Notes: generated from the letters alone by a model not told the origin. Positions 24,010 to 33,400 are shown, numbered from the stretch's first letter. The stretch is DNA of 39,472 nucleotides from an uncultured Verrucomicrobiota bacterium (GCA_903845125.1 CAIMWS010000494.1:1-39472), one strand, 5' to 3'. Numbers and translations: made by a program.

Positions 24010-24069
24010 ATCAGAGCAGAGTGATGGAAAGATGTCAAAGAAATCTGGCAGATTCTTTCAAAATCTTTC
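24010..24069. promoter_or_regulatory. DeoR-type operator and shell-operon promoter
   Basis: In the 127 bp between pduL and deoR, GAAAGAT (24027-24033), AAAGAAATC (24037-24045), GATTCTTTC (24051-24059) and ATCTTTC (24063-24069) form an interrupted palindrome of two GAAAG and two CTTTC repeats. On the minus strand TTGACA (24038-24033) and TCTGAT (24015-24010), spacer 17, make a promoter for the shell operon, and its -35 overlaps the inner and outer left repeats. Binding there would block the operon; the repeats also lie 13-55 bp before the deoR start. CTTTC-type repeats are known from several DeoR-family operators. Confidence 0.65.
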
Positions 24070-24081
24070 AATATTGTGCAA

Positions 24082-24852
24082 ATGCAACCAGAAGAACGGC
24101 AATCGCGAATCGAATCTTTCCTCCAAAAGGTGGAATTTGCCTCTTTGGAAGAGCTGGCCAATGAGGTGGATGCCTCCCAATCCACCGTAAGGAGGGATCT
24201 GACGATCCTGGAAACGGCGGGAACGGTCCGCCGGACCCATGGCGGTGCGCGCATCATGTCGCCCAGAACGGATGAATTTACCTTTTCAGCGCGAGACACG
24301 CATCAACTGGGCGAAAAAGAAGGGATCGCCCGGAAATGCGCGGAACTGATTCAACCCAACCAAAGCGTGATCATCGATGCGGGAACCACGGTATATCATG
24401 TGGCCCGCTACCTGGAACACCTCAAGCCGCAAATCATTACCAATTCGCTGCCGGTGGCCAACCTGTTCCTATCCAGCAGCCAGGTGGAAGTGGTGGTCTC
24501 GGGAGGCGTGGTATATCCCCGGTTGGGGGTGCTGGTCGGGCCGCTGGCGGTGGAAGCTTTCTCCAAAATGCACGCGGATGTGGCGATCATGGGGGCTGGC
24601 GGACTCACCCTGGAAGGCATCACGAATTCGCACGGTCTGCTCATTGAAATCCAGCTGGCCATGATGCGCGCCGCGCGCCGGGTGGTTTTTTGCCTGGACC
24701 ACACCAAATTGGGCCGCAAATCACTGTCATTCCTCTGCGCGCTGAGTAATCTGCACACGGTGGTCACGGATGCCGGCGCCCCGGCGGAACTGGTGGCTGC
24801 CCTGCGCGCCGCCGGCTTGGAGGTGTTGATCGCCCCGGCCGCATCCAGATAA
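24082..24852 (+). CDS. DeoR/GlpR-family transcriptional regulator of the microcompartment operon
   Basis: A 256-residue repressor. The N-terminal helix-turn-helix is typical: ERQSRIESFLQKVEFASLEE, VDASQSTVRRDLTILETAG and VRRTHGGARI. The C-terminal sugar-phosphate-binding domain has VIIDAGTTVYHVARYL and QIITNSLPVANLF. DeoR-family members sense phosphorylated sugars, so a fuculose- or rhamnulose-phosphate-like intermediate is a reasonable inferred ligand. It diverges from the shell operon and shares a palindromic control region with it. The start may be the ATG at 24082 or the GTG at 24076; neither has a ribosome-binding site. Downstream, cysK starts 14 bp after the stop. Confidence 0.93.
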   Translation: MQPEERQSRIESFLQKVEFASLEELANEVDASQSTVRRDLTILETAGTVRRTHGGARIMSPRTDEFTFSARDTHQLGEKEGIARKCAELIQPNQSVIIDAGTTVYHVARYLEHLKPQIITNSLPVANLFLSSSQVEVVVSGGVVYPRLGVLVGPLAVEAFSKMHADVAIMGAGGLTLEGITNSHGLLIEIQLAMMRAARRVVFCLDHTKLGRKSLSFLCALSNLHTVVTDAGAPAELVAALRAAGLEVLIAPAASR

Positions 24853-24866
24853 AACCCATCACCAAC

Positions 24867-25832
24867 ATGCCAGTTTTTAACCCAGTTGATGGCCAAGCTT
24901 CGGCGCCCCGGCGGGGCGAAGCGCTTTTGCCGCTGATCGGCCACACGCCCACCGTGCCCTTGCGTTTCGAACCGGAGGGTTTGACGGTATGGGCCAAGTG
25001 CGAATTCTTGAATCCCAGCGGGAGCGTCAAGGACCGCCTGGCCAAGACCATCATTAGCGATGCGGAAGAACGGGGTGTGCTGAAGCCGGATTCCATCATC
25101 CTCGAGTGCACCAGTGGGAATACCGGCATTGCGCTGGCCATGGTCGGCACGGCGCTCGGTTATGCCGTGAAGATCCTCATGTCGCACACGGCCAGCGTGG
25201 AGCGGCGATACCTCATGCAGCAACTGGGTGCGGAGCTGGTATTATTCGAGGCCACCCATGGCTATCGCACGGGCATCAATCTGACGCTGAAAATGGCGGC
25301 TGAAGATCCGCGTGTTTTTCTGCCCCGCCAGTTTGAAAATCCATTGAACGCCGAAGATCACGAGCGCGGCACCGCTCCGGAATTGATCGCCCAGGTGCCG
25401 GGCCGCATCGACGTCTTTGTGGCCGGCTATGGCACCGGCGGCACCCTGGCAGGCATGGGCCGGGGCATCAAAGCCAGATATCCGCAGGCGCGCGTCATCG
25501 CCATGGAGCCAGCGGAGGCAGCGATGCTGCTGGGCGAATGCCCTTGCTGCCATTATATCGAGGGGGTTGCGGGAGGCTATCTACCGCCCCTGCTGCAAAG
25601 CGCCCCGCTCGACGGCGAAATCAAGGTATCCAGTGCCGAAGCCATGACCATGACCCGGCGCTTGAACCGCGAATTCGGATTGCTGGTGGGCACGAGCTCC
25701 GGGGCCAACGTGGCGGCGGCGCTGCGGCTGGCTGCCGAGCTGGGCGCCCAAGCCACGATTACGACCCTTTTATGCGACCGTGCGGAGCGTTATTTCAGCA
25801 CCCCTCTATTTGACCATGGCGGCAGCCGATGA
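24867..25832 (+). CDS. Cysteine synthase-like PLP enzyme
   Basis: A 321-residue fold-type II PLP enzyme of the O-acetylserine sulfhydrylase/cystathionine beta-synthase group. The PLP lysine is in NPSGSVKDRLAKTI, the substrate loop is TSGNTGIALAMVG, the phosphate cup is AGYGTGGTLAGMGRG and GTSSGANVAAAL is the C-terminal PLP-ring site. It would make cysteine from O-acetylserine and sulfide, but other beta-replacement reactions are possible. A cysteine pair (GECPCCHYIEG) in the region before the last domain is unusual for CysK. It begins 14 bp after deoR in the same direction and may be co-transcribed with it, which is unexpected for a sulfur-metabolism gene. Confidence 0.9.
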   Translation: MPVFNPVDGQASAPRRGEALLPLIGHTPTVPLRFEPEGLTVWAKCEFLNPSGSVKDRLAKTIISDAEERGVLKPDSIILECTSGNTGIALAMVGTALGYAVKILMSHTASVERRYLMQQLGAELVLFEATHGYRTGINLTLKMAAEDPRVFLPRQFENPLNAEDHERGTAPELIAQVPGRIDVFVAGYGTGGTLAGMGRGIKARYPQARVIAMEPAEAAMLLGECPCCHYIEGVAGGYLPPLLQSAPLDGEIKVSSAEAMTMTRRLNREFGLLVGTSSGANVAAALRLAAELGAQATITTLLCDRAERYFSTPLFDHGGSR

Positions 25833-25887
25833 ACGGTGAACTTTTGGGGAAGGAATCAGGCCCGGCCAAATCTGTGCAAACCGGTCA

Positions 25888-25915
25888 TTGACAAATGACG
25901 GTTGATCATTACTGT
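25888..25915 (+). promoter_or_regulatory. Possible rpsT promoter
   Basis: TTGACA at 25888-25893 lies 58 bp before rpsT. The best -10 choices are TACTGT (25910-25915, spacer 16) or TGTAAC (25913-25918, spacer 19), both modest matches. Confidence 0.4.
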
Positions 25916-25951
25916 AACAGCCCGAATTGATAAAAGTTTAGAAAACAGTTT

Positions 25952-26215
25952 ATGCCGAATAAAAAATCAGCGGAACGCCGGATGCGCAACAGCACTCGCA
26001 AAAACCAGCAGAACCGGCGGACCAAGTCGTGTTTAAAGACCTTGGAAAACAAATACGAGGCGTTGCTCGAAACCGGGAAAAAGGCAGAGGCCACCACCAT
26101 GTTAAGCCAGTTCTCCTCCGCTTTGGATAAAGCGGCCAAGACCGGGGTGGTGCATCGCGCCAAAGCCGACCGCAAAAAATCCCGGCTGACGTTGCAGCTG
26201 AACAAATTGAAGTAA
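25952..26215 (+). CDS. rpsT: 30S ribosomal protein S20
   Basis: An 87-residue, strongly basic, helical protein that binds 16S rRNA early in small-subunit assembly. NKKSAERRMRNSTRKNQQNR and the C-terminal HRAKADRKKSRLTLQLNKL are the S20 family signatures, and the length is normal. It stands alone between cysK and the rpsP cluster. A 255-bp gap follows before rpsP, which must include the next promoter. Confidence 0.97.
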   Translation: MPNKKSAERRMRNSTRKNQQNRRTKSCLKTLENKYEALLETGKKAEATTMLSQFSSALDKAAKTGVVHRAKADRKKSRLTLQLNKLK

Positions 26216-26470
26216 TTGCCGAAATCCGCTGGCTGGCGGTCTGCCGGTTCCATTTTCTGTTGCCGGTCGCGGCAGTGATGGCTGATCACCCCGGCAGGCC
26301 GTGAGGGACGCCAGCAAAGGTGGAATTCTTGGCACAGAATTTGAAAAGGCCGAAAAAATTTTAAATGAAGACTTGCCATGGGTATGGGGTGAGATTAGGC
26401 TCCGTTTCCTTTCGGTAAGAAAAATAAGCTGGGCGGTTCATAGGTAACCGCCGGATACAGAAATTGCATT

Positions 26471-26722
26471 ATGGTTAGAATTCGCTTAAAGCGCATCGGT
26501 GCGAAAAACCACCCGGCATTCCGCATTGTTGTGGCCGACAGCCGGAGTCCGCGGGATGGCCGGTTTATTGAAGAGTTGGGCACGTACCAACCGCTCAAAA
26601 AGAGCGACAACGTCCAAATGAATTTGGAGCGTGCAAAGTATTGGGTTGGCGTGGGCGCACAACCCTCGGAAACCGTGGCCAGCTTCATCAAGCGAGCTGA
26701 ACGCGCCGCCGCGCCGGCTTAA
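26471..26722 (+). CDS. rpsP: 30S ribosomal protein S16
   Basis: An 83-residue small-subunit protein: VRIRLKRIGAKNHPAFRIVV, ADSRSPRDGRFIEELGTYQP and RAKYWVGVGAQPSETV are diagnostic of S16. It is the first gene of the conserved rpsP-khpA-trmD-rplS order, with khpA starting 15 bp after its stop. No ribosome-binding site of standard form is seen before the ATG. Confidence 0.98.
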   Translation: MVRIRLKRIGAKNHPAFRIVVADSRSPRDGRFIEELGTYQPLKKSDNVQMNLERAKYWVGVGAQPSETVASFIKRAERAAAPA

Positions 26723-26737
26723 CGCTGGCTTTTTATT

Positions 26738-26992
26738 ATGCAAGCCTTCCTGGAATACGTCGTTAAAGGATTGGTGGACAATTCGGATGCGGTTTCAATC
26801 ACCCCCGTGGATCGAAATGGATTGACCGTGTATGAGTTGCGCGTTGATCCCAAGGACGTAGCCAAAGTGATTGGCCGCCAGGGCACGACGATCAACGCCA
26901 TTCGTTCGCTGCTGTTGGTTGGCAGTGCCAAAAAAGGGTTGCGCTGCGTGGTCGAAATCGTTGAAGATAAGGAAGGATCTTCGGCTGGCTAG
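26738..26992 (+). CDS. khpA: KH-domain RNA-binding protein KhpA
   Basis: An 84-residue single KH-domain protein. The RNA-binding GXXG turn is in VIGRQGTTINAIRSLL, and LEYVVKGLVDNSDAVSI starts the domain as in KhpA. In other bacteria it binds RNA, often with KhpB, and affects cell division and sRNA function. Position between rpsP and trmD is the usual one. Confidence 0.95.
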   Translation: MQAFLEYVVKGLVDNSDAVSITPVDRNGLTVYELRVDPKDVAKVIGRQGTTINAIRSLLLVGSAKKGLRCVVEIVEDKEGSSAG

Positions 26993-27025
26993 GGGGGGAT
27001 TCCTGCCCCTTGAGTATTCCCCGTT

Positions 27026-27047
27026 GAGGTGGAGGTGAAAACACCTC
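27026..27047 (+). promoter_or_regulatory. Tandem GAGGTG with complementary CACCTC before trmD
   Basis: GAGGTGGAGGTG (27026-27037) is followed by AAAA and CACCTC (27042-27047). Either GAGGTG copy can pair with CACCTC, giving a 6-bp stem 7 bases before the trmD ATG. The GGAGG in the stem resembles a ribosome-binding site, so the hairpin may tune trmD translation; this is inference. Confidence 0.4.
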
Positions 27048-27053
27048 GGGGTC

Positions 27054-27770
27054 ATGAAGATCGATATACTGACCTTGTTTCCCGGGATGTTTCGGGGGCC
27101 GTGCGATGAAAGCATCGTTAAAAGGGCCCGATCGGCGGGGATTCTGGAACTGGGTTTGCACAATTTAAGGGATTACACCCACGACCGGCACAAAACGGTC
27201 GATGATCGTCCGTTTGGGGGCGGTCCGGGGATGTTAATGAAGCCGGAACCGCTGTTTGAGGCGGTGGAAAATCTGGCCAAGGATGATACTTGGGTGGTGA
27301 TGTTGACGCCCGCCGGGAGGGTGTTCAACCAGACGGTGGCCCGGGAACTCGCGGCAAAACCGAGCTTATTGTTGATTTGCGGCAGCTACGAAGGGGTGGA
27401 CGAGCGGGTGCGCGAGGCATTGGTGGACGAGGAGTTGTCGATTGGCGACTACGTGCTGACCAATGGCGCATTGCCGGCCATGGTGATCGTGGATGTCGTG
27501 GTGCGGTTGTTGCCCGGGGTGCTGGGCGATGATGAAAGCAGCCAGGATGAATCGTTCAGTCACGGCATGCTGGAATATCCGCAGTATACACGCCCGGCGG
27601 ATTTCCGGGGGATGAAAGTTCCGGAGGTGCTCCTGTCCGGTCATCATGCTGAAATCGCCAAGTGGCGGAAGGAGCAAGGCCGGATGCGGACATTGGCACG
27701 CCGCCCGGATTTACTGCAGGAGCCAGAAAAACCGGTCCGGCCGGAAGGCGCGGCGGAACATAAAGAGTGA
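27054..27770 (+). CDS. trmD: tRNA (guanine37-N1)-methyltransferase
   Basis: A 238-residue SPOUT enzyme that methylates G37 next to the anticodon to prevent frameshifting. Family signatures: [20 protein letters not shown], the [20 protein letters not shown] block, [12 protein letters not shown], and the SAM knot [21 protein letters not shown]-terminal ARRPDLL matches the family end, followed by a short Pro/Glu tail. It is 3 bp upstream of rplS, so the two are co-translated. Confidence 0.98.
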   Translation: MKIDILTLFPGMFRGPCDESIVKRARSAGILELGLHNLRDYTHDRHKTVDDRPFGGGPGMLMKPEPLFEAVENLAKDDTWVVMLTPAGRVFNQTVARELAAKPSLLLICGSYEGVDERVREALVDEELSIGDYVLTNGALPAMVIVDVVVRLLPGVLGDDESSQDESFSHGMLEYPQYTRPADFRGMKVPEVLLSGHHAEIAKWRKEQGRMRTLARRPDLLQEPEKPVRPEGAAEHKE

Positions 27771-27773
27771 TTT

Positions 27774-28172
27774 ATGAATCAAGCGTTGTTTGATAAGATC
27801 GAGTCGGAGCAGTTTCGTAAGGAATCGCTGGATTTCAGCGTGGGCGATACTGTCCGAGTACATACTAAAGTGGTTGAAGGCGACAAAGAGCGCATTCAGG
27901 TTTTCGCGGGGATCGTGATCGGACGCCGTGGCCGTGGATTGAACGCCACCTTCACCGTTCGCCGCATCAGTTATAATGAGGGTGTGGAACGCGTCTTCCC
28001 GGTTCATTCGCCGCGCGTGGATCGCGTCGAGGTGGAGCGCCGGGGCGATGTGCGCCGCGCCAAACTGACTTACCTGCGCGATCGTATTGGCAAGAGCGCC
28101 ATGGCCGTGAAAGAAAAGAGCCAGTCGGACGCGCGCGGTTCCAAAAAAGCCAAGGCCAAGGCCAAAGCTTAA
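27774..28172 (+). CDS. rplS: 50S ribosomal protein L19
   Basis: A 132-residue large-subunit protein at the 30S-50S interface. Diagnostic blocks are [60 protein letters not shown] and [21 protein letters not shown] Lys/Ala tail extends it slightly beyond E. coli L19. It closes the rpsP cluster, with a strong terminator 16 bp downstream. Confidence 0.98.
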   Translation: MNQALFDKIESEQFRKESLDFSVGDTVRVHTKVVEGDKERIQVFAGIVIGRRGRGLNATFTVRRISYNEGVERVFPVHSPRVDRVEVERRGDVRRAKLTYLRDRIGKSAMAVKEKSQSDARGSKKAKAKAKA

Positions 28173-28188
28173 ACGGTTTTTCCCGAAC

Positions 28189-28220
28189 AAACCCGGTTCC
28201 TATGGAACCGGGTTTTTTTT
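28189..28220 (+). terminator. Intrinsic terminator after rplS
   Basis: A 12-bp perfect stem (AAACCCGGTTCC / GGAACCGGGTTT) with a 3-base loop runs directly into eight T residues (28213-28220). This is the clearest intrinsic terminator in the window. Confidence 0.92.
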
Positions 28221-28258
28221 CCCGTCTTTAACGAGCACGACCTGAACCGCACCAGGCG

Positions 28259-28909
28259 ATGCCGGTTCCCTTGGATCAGTTCGCCTTCGAGCGAGCGCTG
28301 CTGGAGCGCGGTGACTCCCTGATCGCTGGCGTGGATGAGGCGGGGCGTGGTCCCTTGGCGGGACCGGTAATGGCGGCGGCCGTGATCCTGCCGGTGGATT
28401 GGATTCAAAACGGCCTGCCCGATGAACTGATCGGGTTGAATGACTCCAAACAGCTAACCGCTGCGGCCCGTGACCGTTTTTTCCAGTTTCTCACCACGCA
28501 GGCCGCCATCCGCTTCGGGATCGCCCAATGTTCCGCCGAAATCATTGACGCCATCAATATCCTCCAGGCCACCCACCGGGCCATGAACGAAGCGCTGGCC
28601 AGCCTGGCTCCCCCACCCCGGCACGTATTGGTGGATGGCCGCCGGGTCGCCTCCCTGCAGTTCCCGCAAACGCCGATCGTCAAGGGGGATGCCTTGAGCT
28701 ATTCCATTGCTGCCGCCAGCATTCTCGCCAAAGTCACCCGCGATCGCTTGATGCAGGAATTTGATCGCCAATATCCCGGCTACGGATTTGCGGAACACAA
28801 GGGTTATGGCACGGCCGCGCATTTGGCGGCGTTGGCAAAGCAAGGTCCCTGCCCCATCCACCGCCGCACCTTCGCCCCCATGAAATTAAAACAAGCCGAA
28901 TTGTTTTAG
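28259..28909 (+). CDS. rnhB: Ribonuclease HII
   Basis: A 216-residue nuclease that removes ribonucleotides from DNA:RNA hybrids. The catalytic acidic residues are in IAGVDEAGRGPLAGPVMAAA and the later HVLVDGRRV; NDSKQLTAAARDRFF and YSIAAASILAKVTRD are also family blocks, and YGFAEHKGYGTAAHLAAL ends the core. Length is normal. It begins 39 bp after the rplS terminator and starts the rnhB-yraN-mutM cluster. Confidence 0.97.
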   Translation: MPVPLDQFAFERALLERGDSLIAGVDEAGRGPLAGPVMAAAVILPVDWIQNGLPDELIGLNDSKQLTAAARDRFFQFLTTQAAIRFGIAQCSAEIIDAINILQATHRAMNEALASLAPPPRHVLVDGRRVASLQFPQTPIVKGDALSYSIAAASILAKVTRDRLMQEFDRQYPGYGFAEHKGYGTAAHLAALAKQGPCPIHRRTFAPMKLKQAELF

Positions 28910-28927
28910 CCGCACCAGGCACCAGTT

Positions 28928-29356
28928 ATGCGATTATGGGAATGGATCAAGGCTTGGTGGAGGGGTCGCCGCCCGGAAGCGGCGCACCTGGCCATCGGCC
29001 GCCAGGGGGAAACCGCGGCCAGGAACTATCTGCGGAAAGCCGGTTTGAAATTCCTCACCGCTAATTTCCGCTCCCGGCGTGGGGAAATCGATCTGGTCTT
29101 CCGGGATGGCGATTGCCTGGTCTTTGTCGAAGTCAAAACCCGCCATGCCTCCAACTGGACCCGGCCCGCCGCAGCGGTTGACCGGCGGAAACGCCGGCTG
29201 CTGACCCTGACCGCGCTGGATTACCTCAAACTTCTGAAAAATCCCCAAGTCCTGATCCGGTTCGACGTGGTTGAAGTCGTGAACCAAGCCGATGGCTCCA
29301 TGGAACTTCGCCATCTGCCCAATTCCTTCTCGTTAAGCCCTCCCTACCGCTACTGA
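28928..29356 (+). CDS. yraN: YraN-family (UPF0102) endonuclease-like protein
   Basis: A 142-residue protein of the UPF0102 family with a Holliday-junction-resolvase/restriction-endonuclease-like fold. GRQGETAARNYLRKAG, then RSRRGEIDLVFRDGDCLVFV and EVKTRH give the E...D...ExK catalytic pattern. Its role is not settled; adjacency to rnhB is conserved in many bacteria. It ends 1 bp before mutM. A short basic N-terminal extension (WEWIKAWWRGRR) precedes the domain. Confidence 0.95.
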   Translation: MRLWEWIKAWWRGRRPEAAHLAIGRQGETAARNYLRKAGLKFLTANFRSRRGEIDLVFRDGDCLVFVEVKTRHASNWTRPAAAVDRRKRRLLTLTALDYLKLLKNPQVLIRFDVVEVVNQADGSMELRHLPNSFSLSPPYRY

Positions 29357-29357
29357 A

Positions 29358-30209
29358 ATGCCCGAACTGCCTGAAGTCGAAGTGCTGGTGCGCCATTTGG
29401 GTCCCTTATTGGAAAACCAGATCATCCAATCGGTGACCGTTCAGCGCGCCAAAATCCTGGCCCCCACGCCCTTGGAATATTTTCTGAGCCGCTTGAAAAA
29501 CTGCCGTTTTTCCGGATTGAACCGCCGGGGCAAATACCTGCTTTTCAGCCTCCAACCGCCAGCGCCACAGCCCTCCTTTCAAATGCTGGGGCATTTGGGT
29601 ATGACGGGCAGGCTTTTCCTGGTTTCCCACGGCACGCCCCCACCCAAACATGCCGCCGTGGTGTTTCATTTGTGCCAGCACGACCTGGTGTTTGAAGATA
29701 CCCGTTACTTCGGCCGCATGACGCTGGACACCACCGCCATCGCCCAGCTGGGCCCGGAACCGTGGGCTGATGAATTCACGGAGGAGTATTTCGCGCAACG
29801 CCTGAAAAACCGCTCCCAGGCCATTAAAATTTTGCTGCTGGACCAGAACATTGTGGCCGGCGTGGGCAATATTTACGCCAGCGAAGCTTTGCATCGGGCG
29901 GGCCTTTCACCCCGCAAAATGGGCCAGCGCCTGAGCCGCCCGCAAGTGGCAAAACTCCAGGGCAGCATCCAGAGCATTCTGGCTGAAGCCATCGCCTTTG
30001 GCAGCACGGTGCCCTTGAATTGGCATTCGCCGGACCGTTCCGACAAATTATTCTACTACGGCAAGGCCCCGGGCACGGCGGATTACTACGAGGAGCGACT
30101 GGCGGTTTATGACCGCCAAGGCCTGGCCTGCCGGACTTGCGCATCGAAAATCCGGAAAATTGTCCAGGCAGGCCGCAGCACCTATTATTGCCCGCGCTGC
30201 CAAAAATGA
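29358..30209 (+). CDS. mutM: Formamidopyrimidine-DNA glycosylase
   Basis: A 283-residue base-excision repair enzyme for oxidised purines. The N-terminal catalytic Pro2 and Glu3 are in MPELPEVEVLVRHL, the conserved Lys is in RRGKYLLF, and NIYASEALHRAGLSP is in the helix-two-turn-helix. The C-terminal zinc finger CRTCASKIRKIVQAGR...CPRC is complete, with Arg in AGRSTYYC. It differs from Nei by its sequence around GHLGMTGRLF. It is the last gene of the rnhB cluster. Confidence 0.97.
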   Translation: MPELPEVEVLVRHLGPLLENQIIQSVTVQRAKILAPTPLEYFLSRLKNCRFSGLNRRGKYLLFSLQPPAPQPSFQMLGHLGMTGRLFLVSHGTPPPKHAAVVFHLCQHDLVFEDTRYFGRMTLDTTAIAQLGPEPWADEFTEEYFAQRLKNRSQAIKILLLDQNIVAGVGNIYASEALHRAGLSPRKMGQRLSRPQVAKLQGSIQSILAEAIAFGSTVPLNWHSPDRSDKLFYYGKAPGTADYYEERLAVYDRQGLACRTCASKIRKIVQAGRSTYYCPRCQK

Positions 30210-30441
30210 GATGGCGATGCGGAACACTTTACCTCAACTGCCCCCCCGGACTGCCCGGGACGAAAAAGCGGCGACCTGCGGAACGCCTTGGTCCGAACCC
30301 AGGCGGATTCGCCCAAGGTGGTTTTCCCGGCTTGTTTCAGCCGGCGATGCCCGCTAACCTGCCACCCATGGCAGTGGACCGGAGATTTCGAGACGCCTGT
30401 TTAGGTGCAGCCAGGAAGATCCAAAGGCACTGCCCAAGATT

Positions 30442-33400
30442 ATGATGCATCGCGGGAGAACTGCGCCCCAGGCGCCAGGCACGCACCGGTTATGCTGGCT
30501 TTTGTCGTGGTTGATTTTGCTCTGGCCCGGACTTGCCGGGGCCGCGGAGACGCATAATCTTTCCAGCCTCGTCGAGGATTACCTGGAGGATTCCTGGACC
30601 AAGGAAAGCGGCCTGCCTCAAAGCACCGTGACTTCGGTGATTCAATCACGCGATGGGTACTTGTGGATCGGCACCCTCAACGGCTTGGCGCGGTTCGACG
30701 GTTTGCGGTTCACAGTTTTCAACACCCTCAACACTCCCGATTTGGTGGATAACCGAATCATCCAACTGCATACGGATGCCCAGGGACGCCTGTGGATTGT
30801 CACGCAGGATGGAGGCCTTTGCCAATACCAGTCTGGCCGGTTTTCCACCCTGGTCAAACCCGCGCGCGGCGTACGGAACCCGGTGGGGGTGGTCATGGAT
30901 GACCAGGGTGGCGCCTGGTTCGCCTGCCAGGATGGGACACTGCACCACATCCTTGAAGGCCAAACCCGGCAGGTGGCCGGCAGCACCCATTTTAATTTTG
31001 AAACCATTCAATCGTTCACCAGCGACCGGGAGGGCAACCTCTGGCTGCAAACCGGCAATAACCGGCTTTATCGTCTCCGCCGAGGGGTCCTGCCCCTGCC
31101 CGCCCCCAGCGCGGCCTGGCCGGATTTTGCCTGCCAATGGGTCGTCCGGGACTCCCGGCAAAACGCCTGGATGGCCAGCAAAAGTGAAATCGCCCAATGG
31201 AAGGATGGGGAATTACACCGGCGCGCCTCGGAGCCAAACATCCAAACCATGTTTCCCGCGCTGGAAGGTGGTGTTTATGTGCTGGCTAACGGCCGCCTTC
31301 GCCGGTGCGATGAAAAGGGGTGGCAGGAAATCCTGGGCGAGGACGAACTGCTGCGCACCCCACCGGGTGATCCCCGTTCCTATATCTGTTTCCAAGGACG
31401 GCCAGGGCACGTCTGGATGGGTGTGGTCGGGTTGGGTCTCTTTCATTTGGATGGGCGTCCCGCAGCCGGGTTCAAATCGATGGGCAGCGGACGTACGCGG
31501 GACCGCTTCCGCTGCCTCCTCGAAGACCAGGAAGGCAGCCTGTGGATCGGCCTGGAAACCGCTGGCCTGTGGCGGCTGCACCAGCGACGCGTGCAACTGA
31601 TCGATGCCGAACCGGGCTTGTCGGAATCCTTCGTGGTCACCGTCGATATGGCGGCCAATGGCGAATTCTGGAGCGGCAGTGTCGGCCGGGGCATTTACCA
31701 TCATCGCAATTTCGATCCCCCCGAACATTTCGGCCCCGCCCAAGGACTGCTGAATCCGGATGTGTCCACGATCCTGGTGGATCACTTGAACCAGGTTTGG
31801 GCCGGCACACGCGGCGGTGGCATTTTCCGCCTGCAGGACGGGCTGTTCAGCCGAAAACCATTGCGCGATTTTTCCTCCCCCCAGGCGGATGACCGCGTAT
31901 CAGCCGGCGGATTGGATTTCATAACCGCGAGCTACGAGGACAGCAGTGGCAATGTCTGGTTCGGCACGCAAGGAGGCCTGGTTTGCATGCGCACCAACAG
32001 CCCCACCATCTATACGGTCAACAAAGGCTTGCCGCATAATGACATTTGTTGCGTCACTGAGGACTCAACGGGCGCCATGTGGATCGGCACCGCAGGCGGC
32101 GGCCTGGCCCGCCTCTCCAACCAGGTAGTGACCGCCTTTTCCAGCCGGGATGGCTTCCCCTATAAATTTGTCTGGGCGCTTTACGCGGACCGGCAAAACC
32201 GGCTCTGGATCGGCTCCGCCGATGGCGGCCTTAGCTGCTACGAGAACCGCCGGTTCGTGCATTTCAACCGCCCCAATGCCGCTATTCCCCTGCCGATTTG
32301 CTGCATCCTGGAGGATAATTTCACCAACCTCTGGCTCACCTCTTACGAAGGCATTCTGCGCATCCCCAAGGCCTCGCTGGTCACCCAAATGGAGCATCCG
32401 GAAGCGCCGCTGGAGATCCTGAATCTGGGAATTTCCGACGGTCTGCCCAGCATCGAGTGCCCGGGCGGCTACCAGCCAGCAGGGATTAAAACCGCCGATG
32501 GCCAGCTCTGCCTCCCCACCGTCAAAGGCCGCGTGCGCGTGAACCCAGCCAACCTGCGGCTGAACCTGGTGCCGCCCCCAGTCCAGATTGAGGAATTCAG
32601 CGTGGCGGACCAGGCGCAGGATCTGCGCGGAAGCGGCGGCAACCAGACAGGGCAGCCGGAACTCAGCTTCTCCAGCGGGAAACGCAACTACGTCTTTTCC
32701 TATACCGCCCTGAGCTTCGCCGATCCCGGCAAAGTCCGGTTCAAATACCGCTTGCGCGGCTACGATCCGGATTGGGTGGACGCAAGCGGCCGCCGCACGG
32801 CTTATTACAGCCAGTTGCCTCCGGCCAATTATGTGTTTGAGGTCAAAGCCTGCAACAACCACGGGGTATGGAATGAAGCGGGAGCCCGCCTCGCCTTCGG
32901 GGTGTCGCCCCAGTTCTGGCAGCGGCGCTGGTTTCAGGCCTTGAGTGCCGCAGTGCTCCTGGGCGGCACCGCCGGGATCGCCCGCATCATTTCCATCCGC
33001 CGCCTGCAGCGCCGGCTCCAGCAATTGGAGCAAGCCCGCCTCCTGGAAGCCGAACGCGCCCGCATCGCCCAGGATCTGCACGACGACCTGGGTGCGCGCC
33101 TGACCAAAATCAGCATGCTTACCGAGCAGGCCCAGCGGACCGCCCAGGAGCAACTCCCCGCCTCCGACTGCCTGTCGCGGCTGGATGTTGCGGCCCGCGA
33201 AATCATCGAAGCCCTGGATGAAACCGTATGGGCGGTGAACCCCCAAAACGACACCTTGGAGCAATTGGCCAACTACCTTTTCAACTACGTGGAGAGCTTT
33301 CTGGCAGATTCCCCCATCCGTCACCGGGTGCATATCCCTGCCGACCTGCCGGAGGTGCGCCTCTCGGCTGAACTGCGCCACAACCTCTACCTGACCGTCA

